This document shows, one piece after another, positions 16,435-25,485 of a DNA stretch of 64,000 nt (its first letter is position 1; every line of letters starts with the position of its first letter). The notes under the pieces were generated by a model, which was given only the letters and a program-made list of their open reading frames with translations, was not told where the DNA came from and did no database searches. Source of the stretch: Chengkuizengella sediminis (GTDB lineage Bacteria > Bacillota > Bacilli > Paenibacillales > KCTC-33759); assembly GCF_010078385.1 (NCBI RefSeq), contig NZ_SIJC01000005.1:124001-188000 (forward strand). The letters run 5' to 3'. A program made the position numbers and the translations under genes.

Positions 16435-16947
16435 TTATGTTTTTAACCTTTTTTCTAATGCTACATTAAGAATCAAGTGTACTAAATTATGATCATTTAT
16501 AACATAAGGTACTTCACTAGGCTCAACCCATATTCTTGAAATGGATTCATTTTCACGGTTAAAGGGCAAACATTCTGTTATATTCATACTATAAAATAAT
16601 TGGTATCCTATTTTCGGATATTTCCCATTAGGGTCATACATAGGATTTTCCGCTTGATTGACTTCAATCATTCCTAAATATTCACAATCCCCTTTAACAT
16701 ATCCTTCTTCCAATACTTCTCTATGTAAAGCTTGTTCAGGAGTTTCACCTTCGTCTACATGTCCTCCCGGATGATTAAATCCTCTTCCTTTAATTTTTAC
16801 TAATAGAACTTTATGACCTTTAATACAGATACTGTGTACACTAGTTACTTTATCTAGAGGAGGTAATTTATTAGTAGGAATCCAAGTTAGTTTTACTTTG
16901 TGTCCATCCCAATTTACATATATACAATTATTACTCAATGTTCTCAT
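16435..16947 (-). CDS. NUDIX hydrolase
   Basis: 170 residues. The NUDIX box is complete, from GGHVDEGETPEQAL to HREVLEEG, giving the metal-binding REVLEE helix. It removes nucleoside diphosphate-linked groups; the substrate is unknown. The annotated ATG at 16947 overlaps the upstream GNAT gene by 17 bp; a TTG at 16938, nine bases further in, has a better distance from GAGG and is an alternative start. Confidence 0.85.
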   Translation of the reverse strand: MRTLSNNCIYVNWDGHKVKLTWIPTNKLPPLDKVTSVHSICIKGHKVLLVKIKGRGFNHPGGHVDEGETPEQALHREVLEEGYVKGDCEYLGMIEVNQAENPMYDPNGKYPKIGYQLFYSMNITECLPFNRENESISRIWVEPSEVPYVINDHNLVHLILNVALEKRLKT

Positions 16948-17488
16948 ACCTCAAAACTTCAGATAGAGATGGACACTCTTCCCTAAGAAGTGATAACAGA
17001 TCTACATCCTGATATGTTCCTCTTAAAAATACGGCTTTTCTTTTCACTCCTTCAAACTTATATCCACACTTTTCAGCTACTTTGCGACTCCCAATGTTAT
17101 TGACATTCACAATAATTTCCAGACGTTGAATTGGTTTTAATTCAAATAAATAAGCAGAAAAAATACGGAGTGCTTCAGAAGTTATCCCTTTTCCCATATT
17201 TTCTTTTTTATATATTTGATACCCAATTTCATATCCTTGCATATATTTATCATTTTTAAAATATATAATATCTCCTAATATACTGCCTGCTTTATCAGTA
17301 ATCAGCATTCTACCATACTCTTCATTCCAATAGCCTGTTTCTTTAAACTTTTTTTGAAAATCTGGCTGAGATGGCAAATGAAGTGGTAAATACTCCCCTC
17401 TCTCGGATAAATCATTGGTAAGTTTAAATAACTCCTCAAGATCTTTTTCTTTAATTGTTCTAAGTATAATATTTTTCCCTTCTATCAT
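16931..17488 (-). CDS. GNAT acetyltransferase, RimJ/RimL type
   Basis: 185 residues behind TTAGGAGG. It starts with IEGKNIILRTIKEKDLEELF, the hallmark of RimJ/RimL-like N-acetyltransferases, and has the acetyl-CoA loop GYQIYKKENMGKGITSEALR and the C-terminal RLEIIVNVNNIGSRKVAEKCGYKFEG. It transfers acetyl groups to an N-terminus or small amine. Forms an operon with the NUDIX gene. Confidence 0.85.
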   Translation of the reverse strand: MIEGKNIILRTIKEKDLEELFKLTNDLSERGEYLPLHLPSQPDFQKKFKETGYWNEEYGRMLITDKAGSILGDIIYFKNDKYMQGYEIGYQIYKKENMGKGITSEALRIFSAYLFELKPIQRLEIIVNVNNIGSRKVAEKCGYKFEGVKRKAVFLRGTYQDVDLLSLLREECPSLSEVLRYENIE

Positions 17489-17510
17489 AATATGATGTCC
17501 TCCTAATCAT

Positions 17511-17660
17511 TTACTCAATACTCCATTTGGTTCTACGATAAGTAATAAACTTTTTTTCCTGAGCTCTGCCTTTGTATCGATCTTGATTATTTAATAGTTC
17601 ATCCATATTATAAAATTTCCCTATTCCATAATAAATAGGTAGGGAAAATCCACGTTCTTA
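17511..17660 (-). pseudogene. C-terminal gene remnant, unidentified
   Basis: An open frame ending at TAA 17511 reads ...GFSLPIYYGIGKFYNMDEL, then NNQDRYKGRAQEKKF and YRRTKWSIE. The composition is protein-like, but there is no start with a ribosome site and no recognisable domain. It may be the tail of a deleted gene. Confidence 0.2.
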
Positions 17661-17681
17661 AAACTTATAGTGAAATATATA

Positions 17682-18179
17682 TTAGTAAATTAAATCCTCA
17701 CAAACCTCTAAATTATTCTCATTACAATGGCTACGATATTTGTGCAAAACAGTATAAACATCATCTTGTCCAATGATCGTATTATCATCATCAAAGTATT
17801 GAAGAGTGCCACCTAAAATAAACAAAGAAACAACCTCTTCATCTAATGTGATAAATGTATGGATATCTCCAGGTGGTTCAAATATAAATGTTCCTGGTTT
17901 TGCAATCCAATCCCTTTCAGCATATCTCCATTCCCCTGCTAGGGTATATCCAATCACACTCCCACCTGTATGTCTGTGGCGAGCGAGCACTTTATTAGGT
18001 TTTATCTTAAATAAATACGTCCATGTCCCTGTATTTAAATCAAATCTTAAAGGTTTAAAATAACTGTTGCCATCGTCAAAAGGTACCCAAGGTAAGTCTT
18101 CCATATTAAATACTCTTTCGGAGAATTGAAATTTTTCTGCAAGGTTAATAACATCTTCTCGAATTAATGGTTCCATCAT
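17682..18179 (-). CDS. Cupin protein, dihydroxyacetophenone dioxygenase-like
   Basis: 165 residues. The cupin metal motif is KVLARHRHTGGSVIGYTLAGE (two His and Glu side chains) with the later PPGDIHTFITLDEE supplying the last His. The full layout with LPWVPFDDGNSYFKPLRFDL matches proteins annotated as 2,4'-dihydroxyacetophenone dioxygenase family; in ordinary soil bacteria they may do something else. The start overlaps the stop of the nucleotidyltransferase gene by 4 bp (ATGA), so the two are translationally coupled. Confidence 0.8.
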   Translation of the reverse strand: MMEPLIREDVINLAEKFQFSERVFNMEDLPWVPFDDGNSYFKPLRFDLNTGTWTYLFKIKPNKVLARHRHTGGSVIGYTLAGEWRYAERDWIAKPGTFIFEPPGDIHTFITLDEEVVSLFILGGTLQYFDDDNTIIGQDDVYTVLHKYRSHCNENNLEVCEDLIY

Positions 18180-18937
18180 CGTATCCTTTCTATCATTTTT
18201 TGAATCTCATTTAACATATAATCGGCGAATTCATTTAGTACTTGATGACTATAGTCCAATCCTGTTAAGTCACTCATATATACATTCACTGCATTTTCTA
18301 CTACATTATGATATTGAGTTGGGAGGTTTTCTTTGCCCCACTCCCCACCTTCAAGTTTTGAACAAATCACATTCTCTTTCAAATAATATAAAACCCTACA
18401 CAAATTTAAAATAATATAAACTGGATCTTCTAAGATCTCACTCTTTGCATTACAAACATCGTAATATATAGAGTTAATATAGACTTCTCTCGGTACTTCA
18501 TTAAATACCTCTTCTATTTCTTTCCCATATAAACAAATCCCTCTATGGACAACTATATTTAACTGAGCTGCTAAATCTGGATCTTCAGAATCACCACAAA
18601 TATAATTATGATCAGATAAATATCTGTCTCTATGAAAATTAGAATAATGAAGTTCAAATGGTGTTGGATACACAACTTTTTTTGCATATTCCTCTAAAAT
18701 TATGCTCATCTCTATTCCCTTTGGAGGTACATTTTCTAAATGAATAATTGCATTAATCAATTCTTTTTTTGTATTTAGTAGGATAGGTTTATTTACTACA
18801 ACTAGAAAATCTATATCACTTGACGGGTTATAACAATCCATCGCTAATGAACCATGTAAATATATGCCCACAAGATTTTCGTCTAATATATTTTTATATC
18901 GCTCTATTACCATATTTAATATTTTAAAAGGGTCCAA
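18176..18937 (-). CDS. Aminoglycoside nucleotidyltransferase, ANT(3'')/(9)-like
   Basis: 253 residues from TTG 18937 behind GAGGTG. It has the nucleotidyltransferase core GIYLHGSLAMDCYNPSSDIDFLVVV (GS and DxD metal ligands) and the C-terminal DUF4111 helical half (LNLCRVLYYLKENVICSKLEGGEW). Such enzymes adenylylate streptomycin/spectinomycin. Its low-GC codon use equals that of its neighbours and no transposon flanks it, so it looks like an intrinsic gene. Resistance has to be tested. Confidence 0.8.
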   Translation of the reverse strand: MDPFKILNMVIERYKNILDENLVGIYLHGSLAMDCYNPSSDIDFLVVVNKPILLNTKKELINAIIHLENVPPKGIEMSIILEEYAKKVVYPTPFELHYSNFHRDRYLSDHNYICGDSEDPDLAAQLNIVVHRGICLYGKEIEEVFNEVPREVYINSIYYDVCNAKSEILEDPVYIILNLCRVLYYLKENVICSKLEGGEWGKENLPTQYHNVVENAVNVYMSDLTGLDYSHQVLNEFADYMLNEIQKMIERIR

Positions 18938-18986
18938 GTTCTCACCTCATTTTACAAATAAATTTTTAATCATTAAATAAATGTTA

Positions 18987-19326
18987 TTAACCATAATCAA
19001 TCCAGAATGTCGCTTTTTCTATAGCCATTTTTCCAAATCCGTGTTTTCTATAATTTTCGTGAATGACTACATTTTCTATCAATCCATATGGTCTAGAACT
19101 TCTAGTTAAGTTTTTAACGATGACTAAAAACACACGATGAAACGATTTTCTCTTGGTGTGTTACGACAATAATTTTCATATAATCATCCAACATGATCTC
19201 ATTCCAATGGTTATATAAATGTTCGTCTTTATGAAGTTCAGGGTCTTGAGGATTTAGAAATTTGTATAACAATAAAAGGTCATCTAATTCATCTTACTGA
19301 ATTAATCTAGCTTCAGCCATATTCAT
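18987..19326 (-). pseudogene. GNAT acetyltransferase pseudogene
   Basis: From ATG 19326: MNMAEARLIQ, then an in-frame TAA, then DELDDLLLLYKFLNPQDPEL and on to [11 protein letters not shown], followed by a one-base frameshift and [19 protein letters not shown] with [18 protein letters not shown]. The GNAT acetyl-CoA motif (YRKHGFGK) is intact but the reading frame is broken twice. The total length (340 bp) is not a multiple of three, in line with one single-base change. Confidence 0.75.
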
Positions 19327-19379
19327 ATCACCTTCTTTATAAAATATTAAACCGGTATTCATATGTGAAATGAATGAAA

Positions 19380-20237
19380 TTAAACGATTTTCTTTGCGTC
19401 TTTGGGAAGGTTTTGAACTTTTTTAAGATATTCAGTTACTTTTTCATCATCTTCAATTGGATATTCATAACCAAGATGCTCTGCTGTGTCCAATCCTAGT
19501 TTTCTAAATAATTTTCCTGCTTCAAAAAGCGATTCCCAAATTTCTTCATAACTTGATCCAGAATATGTTTTTTCAAAAGATTGCCATAACTCTATTGGTA
19601 AGTGATTTTTGTAATATTTTCCAAGTGACCCTGTGTTTACTTTCCAATCATTTTTGCTACCTATGTACCAAGAAATCAACTCAAGCATATGATCTTTCAT
19701 GACGACATCATATATGTATTTTGCATAGGATAATTGATCTCTCCAAATGCTTTTTGCCACATAAGTTGAACACCACCAGAAATTATTACAAGCTTTATCA
19801 AACTTTTGTTTCGTTGGTTTTTGTGTATAATAATTCTCATCATTTGCAGGTTCGAATTCAGGTAATATGTTGTCTTTATCCAAAAGCGCTACTTTAAGAC
19901 TATCTTCCAAACACTTATCTATTTTCTCTATTGAACGAATCAACAGATCTATTCTTACCCCATCTTCAAATATCATTAAAAATATATAAGATTCTGAACC
20001 ATTCTCATCGATATCATTTTGTTGCATAATGATCGTCTCACCAAAATGTTGAATCCACTCTTGATGATCAACGAAATATTTAGGATCTTTCACTAGAAAC
20101 ACTACATCATAATCACTAAATAAATCATTTGTGATATTTGGATTAGCACGTGATCCATTTATGATGACTGCTCTTACCATATCATTATTCTCTGCATATG
20201 TTAGAATTTGACTCATTACTACATCTTCTTTTCTCAT
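19380..20237 (-). CDS. aadK: Aminoglycoside 6-adenylyltransferase
   Basis: 285 residues. I start at ATG 20237, because the GTG of the longer frame is the ribosome site (GAGGTG). Seen: VRAVIINGSRANPNITNDLFSDYDVVFLV (GSR and DxD), EDGVRIDLLI, then WWCSTYVAKSIWRDQLSYAKY and LELISWYIG, as in the AadK/AadE group that adenylylates streptomycin at O-6. Size is the family's usual 280-290. Chromosomal AadK in Bacillus gives weak intrinsic resistance. The gene symbol is by family resemblance. Confidence 0.85.
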   Translation of the reverse strand: MRKEDVVMSQILTYAENNDMVRAVIINGSRANPNITNDLFSDYDVVFLVKDPKYFVDHQEWIQHFGETIIMQQNDIDENGSESYIFLMIFEDGVRIDLLIRSIEKIDKCLEDSLKVALLDKDNILPEFEPANDENYYTQKPTKQKFDKACNNFWWCSTYVAKSIWRDQLSYAKYIYDVVMKDHMLELISWYIGSKNDWKVNTGSLGKYYKNHLPIELWQSFEKTYSGSSYEEIWESLFEAGKLFRKLGLDTAEHLGYEYPIEDDEKVTEYLKKVQNLPKDAKKIV

Positions 20238-20246
20238 ATATGACAC

Positions 20247-20721
20247 CTCATAGTTTTGAAATTTTCCAACTACTGTAAGTAAATACTGACAGGCATATTG
20301 CTCTATATCATATCATCCAGTATACAAGCACATCATATTAATTGCATCAATTTTCCTCAATTCCTATTACAAAAAGAAACAACTATGAAGACCCTTTATA
20401 AAGGATCTTCCTCTTAAAATCACTTCATAAATAGAAATAAAACCCTTTTTATATATTTTCTATAAAAAACTATTAAATGTTAAAAATTTGTAAAAATTGA
20501 TTAATATATGTTGTATTTTTTTTCATATCATATTATAATACAAATGGTCAAACCATTTTACCATTACATATTATGTTATCTACATGTGAATATTTTTTTA
20601 TAAAAGCAGGTGATATATGGTCTATTTTTTTATTTACTAATTGTTTGTGCTAATCCATTAAGTGATGTGATTTAAGCTCTTGTAATCTCTATAAAATTCT
20701 GAATATGAAAGGAGAGAACTA
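20247..20721. other. AT-rich intergenic region with one hairpin
   Basis: The region separates the minus-strand nucleotidyltransferase from a plus-strand secreted protein. A 24-bp near-perfect palindrome (GAAGACCCTTTA/TAAAGGATCTTC, 20387-20410) could be an operator or a weak terminator. Candidate -10 TATAAT lies near 20530. No gene seen. Confidence 0.4.
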
Positions 20722-21516
20722 ATGTATAAAAATAGAAAGTTCAATTTGTTTGTCATTATAACTTTATTCGTTTTATCTCTTCCAATTTCAGCATCTGCAG
20801 CAACTGCACCTGCTGGAGAACCGATGAGTTTTAACATCGATGTATGTGATGAAATCAGAGTTCCATACAGTTCTGAGAAACATCAAGGTTGCGTTGAAGC
20901 TAGTGGGACAGTGACATTAAATGATCTAAATGCAGAATTAGATATATTTGCAGACGTTTATGTCATTGAAGCTCCAAGAGGTCCAGATAGTCCTACTACT
21001 CCACCGAGAATCAATGAATCTATTCGTGCTGAGTGGTTATTGTTTACTGAGGATGGACAAGAAAAGAGCCTCATCCTTGGTGGGGATAACATCAGCAGAG
21101 TTTCTGAAATAGTTGAACAAGACGGTTCATTTACAGATGGAATTCTTACTATTTATGCTACGTTAAAAGTTAATGGTGGTTCTGTAGACATAAGAGAATC
21201 TTTTAGTTTTAATTTACAAAAAGATATTCTTCTTGATAAAAGTGGGATCTTAGATAGAGAAGATGATCGTGTAGACTATCAAATAGTTCCTGTTGGAGAT
21301 TCTATAACAGTAGATTTACAAGTGATTGAGGGAAATGCACCGATCAACTGGATTCTTTTTGATCAAGAGGATAATATGGTAGCTTGGTTAGATTCTCAAA
21401 ATAATAGTCAACAAATAGCTGAACTTATCTTTGGAGAGCAATACAGACTTAGTATATATACTTGGGAAACTGATGAAGAGTCAGTTCGTTATGAAGTTAC
21501 TGTTACTGGATATTGA
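20722..21516 (+). CDS. Secreted protein of unknown function
   Basis: 264 residues behind AAAGGAGAG. A Sec signal peptide (basic start, LFVIITLFVLSLPISASA|ATA) directs export. The mature part is beta-rich and acidic, with two Cys close together (CDEIRVPYSSEKHQGC) that could form a disulfide, and a C-terminal domain of Ig-like or bacterial pre-peptidase C-terminal type (DSITVDLQVIEGNAPINWIL ... YRLSIYTWETDEE). A terminator follows at 21663. No family recognised. Confidence 0.6.
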   Translation: MYKNRKFNLFVIITLFVLSLPISASAATAPAGEPMSFNIDVCDEIRVPYSSEKHQGCVEASGTVTLNDLNAELDIFADVYVIEAPRGPDSPTTPPRINESIRAEWLLFTEDGQEKSLILGGDNISRVSEIVEQDGSFTDGILTIYATLKVNGGSVDIRESFSFNLQKDILLDKSGILDREDDRVDYQIVPVGDSITVDLQVIEGNAPINWILFDQEDNMVAWLDSQNNSQQIAELIFGEQYRLSIYTWETDEESVRYEVTVTGY

Positions 21517-21662
21517 TCCACATAAAACTATATCTAAATATATTTTATAGAGATTCACAATAAGAGTTTCTAACAAATCACATCATTTATATGATTAGAC
21601 AAAGAATGGTAAGTTAAATCTTCTCTCATATATTCTAATCAAATGATCAGAATATAGATTAC

Positions 21663-21690
21663 AGGAAGGGAATACAAATCCCTTCCTTTT
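21663..21690 (+). terminator. Intrinsic terminator behind the secreted protein
   Basis: AGGAAGGGA (21663-21671), 7-nt loop, TCCCTTCCT (21679-21687), then TTT. Confidence 0.6.
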
Positions 21691-21793
21691 CTAATGAGAC
21701 AAAACAATACTTAACTAAAAATATTGGAAAATAACCATTTCTATAATTGAGAGACATATTTATCTATCATCTTTAATGAGTTACCCTAATCAA

Positions 21794-21900
21794 TTGAACA
21801 CTCCCACCACTTAACTCTTTTCGTTTGAAGTGGAGGATTCCTAAGTACAGAAACCTAATGGTCTCTAATGGATTAGGCTATCCCCGTAGTTCCTACGGTT
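21794..21900 (-). ncRNA. Predicted omega-RNA of the TnpB element (right end)
   Basis: In this family the guide RNA overlaps the 3' end of tnpB and the right end, and its guide is the flanking DNA. Here the region holds short hairpins including CCTCCACTTC/GAAGTGG-like pairing. If the right end is at 21794, the guide would start TTGATTAGGGTAACTC. No direct evidence of transcription. Confidence 0.35.
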
Positions 21901-22995
21901 AAGAGACGAATGGCTTCGTTTCTTAGATTAAGTCCTGCGTTAATATCTCGATCATGATGAGTATGGCAAGATGGGCATTCCCATTCTCGAAAATTAAGAT
22001 TCTTAACGTCTTTGTTTTTGTAGCCGCAATGAGAACAAAGTTGGCTTGAAGCGAATGTTTTAGATACAGCAATCACATCTTTGCCATACCATTTTGCTTT
22101 ATACTCCAGCATGCTGCGAAACTTTACCCAAGAGACTTCCGTTATTGCTTTTGCTAGATTTCCGTTTTTGAGCATGTTTTTTACTTGCAAGTCTTCTAAC
22201 CCGATAATGTCGTGGTTTTTGACAACTTCGGTTGAAATTTTTTGCAAATAATCATTTCTAGCATTGGATATTTTTTCTTGGATACACGCCACTTTCATTC
22301 GTTGTTTATTCCAGTTTGAACTGTCTTTTGTACGTCTAGAAAGAATGCGCCTAAGCTTTAGCTAACTTTTTTTCTAAGTTTCTAAAGAACTTAGGATTAG
22401 TATATGTAGTGCCATCCGAAAGGGTAGCAAACTGTTTTAATCCAACATCAATTCCAATGAATGAACCTGTTTTCTTTAGTGAATGAACTTGAGTTTCTAC
22501 TGAAAGTGAAACAAAATATTTACCACTCGGATTTCGTCTAATGGTGGCATTGATAATTCTACCGTCTACTTCACGACTTTTAGCGAACTTAACGAGACCA
22601 AGTTTAGGTAGTTTGAGTTTGTTATTGATGATGGCAATATTTCCGTTGGTATGCTTCGTGGTATAAGATTGAACTTTATTCTTCTTCGATTTAAACTTAG
22701 GAGCATCATTTTGCTTTTTGAAGAAACGGTCAAAAGAATCTGATAGATGACGAAGTGAAGATTGCAAAGCAATGCTATCCACTTCTTTTAACCACATGAA
22801 TTCTCTCTTTAGTTTGGGTAATTCAGAGGAGCATGTTCCATACGATAAGCCTTTTCCTGTTTCTTTATATGTATCATTCCACAAACCTAAGAAACGATTA
22901 AACACAAAACGACTGCAACCCATCGTTTTATGGATTAGGATTTCTTGTTTCTTTGTAGGATATATGCGAAATTTACAGGCTTTATTGACTAACAT
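21873..22995 (-). pseudogene. tnpB: TnpB transposase-like nuclease, frameshifted
   Basis: The N-terminal part (22351-22995, 214 codons) has the helix-turn-helix start MLVNKACKFRIYPTKKQEIL and the first RuvC Asp in FIGIDVGLKQFATLSDG (Asp183). It ends after KKLAKA. The C-terminal part goes on in another frame ([20 protein letters not shown]), with the RuvC Glu in [12 protein letters not shown], the zinc ribbon CSHCGYKN...[11 protein letters not shown] and the last RuvC Asp. All catalytic residues survive, but a one-base insertion near 22353 cuts the protein in two. It is therefore dead, or nearly so. Confidence 0.85.
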
Positions 22996-23108
22996 TTTCT
23001 CACCTCGCTTAGTTTCATTTCACAACAAAATTGAAGTAAAAACAAACATTTGTTCGAGTGTGCAGATGCATTCATCCCCCACTTAACTTTCACTCATTCC
23101 ACATTGTT

Positions 23109-23894
23109 TCAGTTTAAAGTGGGGGTCTTATGCTGGGAATAGATAAAATCACCTACCTTTGTTAATTTCCAAAGTAAAGCATCCATTTTTTTAGAAAAAT
23201 GTAATATAGGTTTGTCAGAAGATAAATTTATTCCTATCGGTGAAGTCATTGAATTCTCCACAATCTCAGCTTCTGCATGTTGAAGTTCCCAGGGAAGATG
23301 ATGAATATCTCCTCTATACAAATAATTCTTATCATTACAAAATAAACAGTATCTTTCGGTTAACCAATAATCGAACGAATCCCTAATTGATCTGTAGGGT
23401 TTTGATGTAGGTTTATAACTCCCAGTAAAACCTGCCAATACTTTATCCTTCCCCTTCCTCTTACTTTCATAATAGTTGTTATCCGACCTACTGGTATGTT
23501 TTATATTTGCATAAAAATAATTTAATGCAAATAATTTCCTAGACATGAAAACAGCCAAATGATTCATAGCATCTAAACTAAAGAAATACACACCAGCCTT
23601 GCCTTTATATTTCACATAAGTTCTTACATTGATTTCTGGAAAGTTAGAAGTGAAAGGTAATGTTGGTAAAAATCTTATTCTTATATTACTCATATGAAAA
23701 GGAACTACACCAATCCAAGCAAACCCATCATACTCGTCTATTTTTAAACTAGAAGGTATTACATCTCGTATATCCTTGACACGGACAGGCCAATGAGCAA
23801 ACAATAAATCGTTCCAGGTTTGTTTCATTATCCATGGTGTTGAAGGTACAGGAAACTCTCGATGTTGTGTTATTTTTAAAATTTCATTACTCAT
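23109..23894 (-). CDS. DUF2071 protein (YqjF-like), 3' end altered by the IS
   Basis: 261 residues. The family pattern is clear: WNDLLFAHWPVRVKDIRDVIP, FAWIGVVPFHMSNIRIR, FPEINVRTYVKYKGKAGVYFFSLDA, and the Trp-rich end. DUF2071 proteins are cytosolic and of unknown function, some stress-linked. The last six to nine residues (after GDFI) come from the inserted element, which supplies the stop codon. With the boundaries proposed above, the pre-insertion gene would have ended DFI-stop. Confidence 0.8.
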   Translation of the reverse strand: MSNEILKITQHREFPVPSTPWIMKQTWNDLLFAHWPVRVKDIRDVIPSSLKIDEYDGFAWIGVVPFHMSNIRIRFLPTLPFTSNFPEINVRTYVKYKGKAGVYFFSLDAMNHLAVFMSRKLFALNYFYANIKHTSRSDNNYYESKRKGKDKVLAGFTGSYKPTSKPYRSIRDSFDYWLTERYCLFCNDKNYLYRGDIHHLPWELQHAEAEIVENSMTSPIGINLSSDKPILHFSKKMDALLWKLTKVGDFIYSQHKTPTLN

Positions 23895-24120
23895 TTCACA
23901 TCACCTTAAACTGTTCAAATTATAATTGTATAGCGAATTTAGAACCCTATCCATAGCTTTATCATATTGAAATACTTCTACACCTATTATACACTTGCAT
24001 ATAAATTTATATAAAATTTAAATAATCCTTTTGAACATTTCAAATTGATGATTTGTTAATCTGGTATAATCATCCTGTATATGAATCTATTAACTCATTG
24101 GAAACGCCATATCTCCCTTC

Positions 24121-25485
24121 TTAACCGAACCCCCTTTTACCTTTGACAAATCGAGTTCCCGTAAGTGTAATCGGACCCAATAAAGGAACATTCGCATCAG
24201 GTGGTGCACTCACAACCACCTGATAGGTTACATTTTTTTCTAAAGTTTTAATGACATCCACAGTTTCTTGTGAAAATATTTGTCCAATATTATCATCACT
24301 AAAAGTATCAAGTTCGGTTTCCGCCATATAAATTGGTATCGGTACATTATTTTTTAATATTCTGTAATCTATGATAGGTTCAAAAGTCGTATTATTAGTT
24401 AAATGAAAAATACTGTTTAACCAAATACGATCCCCTGGTTTTAAACAATCAAAAGTAATTTTTGCAACAAAAGTGGGGTTAATAGAGTCTGTAGAAATCA
24501 TATCCACTATTGTAATAGGAGTTTTTTCAGGGGTAACGAACTCAAATTGTTTAACCTCAACTTTATTCAAGGATAAACCATTTTTTCCATCGGAAAATTG
24601 AGTTCCCGTAAACGTAATTGGACCCAATAAAATAACATTTGTATTCATCATATCGGATGTACTCACAACCACCTGATAGGTTACATTTTTTTCTAAAGTT
24701 TTAATGACATCCACAGTTTCTTGTAAAAATATTTGTCCTATATTATCATCACCAGAAGTATCAAGTTCGGTTTTCGCAGTATAAAAGGGCACATTATTTT
24801 TTAATATTCTGTGATCTATCATGGGCTCTGTCTCCCCCGGCTGGAAATTAGTTAAATGAAAAATACTGTTTAACCAAATACGATCCCCTGGTTTTAAACA
24901 GTCAAAAGTAATTTTTCCCACAACAGTAGGTTTATTAAAGTCTTCGGAAATTTTTGTCCCCATCCCGGGGCTATTTTCAGGAGTATCGAACTCAAATTGT
25001 TTGATCTCTACTTTATTCAATGGTAAATCATTTTTTTCGTCGGCATATCGAGTACCCGTAAACGTAATCGGACCCAATAAAGAAACATTTGGAATATCAA
25101 AATCGGCTGATGCACTCACAACCACCTGATAGGTTACATTTTTTTCTAAAGTTTTAATGACATCCACAGTTTCTTGTGAAAATATTTGTCCTATATTATC
25201 TTCATTATTAGAATCAATTTCGGTTTCCGCCATATAAATTGGTATCGGTACATTATTTTTTAATATTCTGTAATCTATGATAGGTTCAAAAGTCGTATTA
25301 TTTGTTAAATGAAAAATACTGTTTAACCAGATGCGATCCCCTGGCTTTAAACAATCAAAAGTAATTTTTGCAACAAAAGTGGGGTTAGTAAAGTCTGTAG
25401 AAATCATATCCACTATTGTAATAGGAGTATTCACTGAAGGAGAAAACTCAAATTGTTTAACCTCAACTTTATTTTTAAAAGACAT
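24121..25485 (-). CDS. Triple-repeat protein of unknown function
   Basis: 454 residues built of three copies of one domain: about 5-156, 157-306 and 307-454. Each begins NKVE(V/I)KQFEF, has ITFDCLKPGDRIWLNSIFHLTN, a DNIGQIF.QETVDVIKTLEKNVTYQVVVS segment, and ends LLGPITFTGT. There is no signal peptide or TM. The size and beta-rich pattern would fit a jelly-roll-like (BclA C-terminal/TNF-like) domain of the spore surface, but that is a guess from shape. Long stretches of DNA are also nearly identical between copies, so the duplications are recent or under conversion. Confidence 0.6.
   Translation of the reverse strand: MSFKNKVEVKQFEFSPSVNTPITIVDMISTDFTNPTFVAKITFDCLKPGDRIWLNSIFHLTNNTTFEPIIDYRILKNNVPIPIYMAETEIDSNNEDNIGQIFSQETVDVIKTLEKNVTYQVVVSASADFDIPNVSLLGPITFTGTRYADEKNDLPLNKVEIKQFEFDTPENSPGMGTKISEDFNKPTVVGKITFDCLKPGDRIWLNSIFHLTNFQPGETEPMIDHRILKNNVPFYTAKTELDTSGDDNIGQIFLQETVDVIKTLEKNVTYQVVVSTSDMMNTNVILLGPITFTGTQFSDGKNGLSLNKVEVKQFEFVTPEKTPITIVDMISTDSINPTFVAKITFDCLKPGDRIWLNSIFHLTNNTTFEPIIDYRILKNNVPIPIYMAETELDTFSDDNIGQIFSQETVDVIKTLEKNVTYQVVVSAPPDANVPLLGPITLTGTRFVKGKRGFG

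Larger units (their letters stand above)
21794..23142 (-). mobile_element. tnpB-only IS200/IS605-type element
   Basis: About 1.35 kb. It holds a broken tnpB without tnpA, and hairpins near both ends: CCCCCACTT/AAGTGGGGG around 23069-23125 and CCaCCACTT/AAGTGGaGG around 21805-21833. The proposed left boundary follows TTTAT (23143-23147, minus strand) and the right end finishes TTCAA (21794-21798). No target duplication is expected in this family. The exact ends are inferred. Confidence 0.65.
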
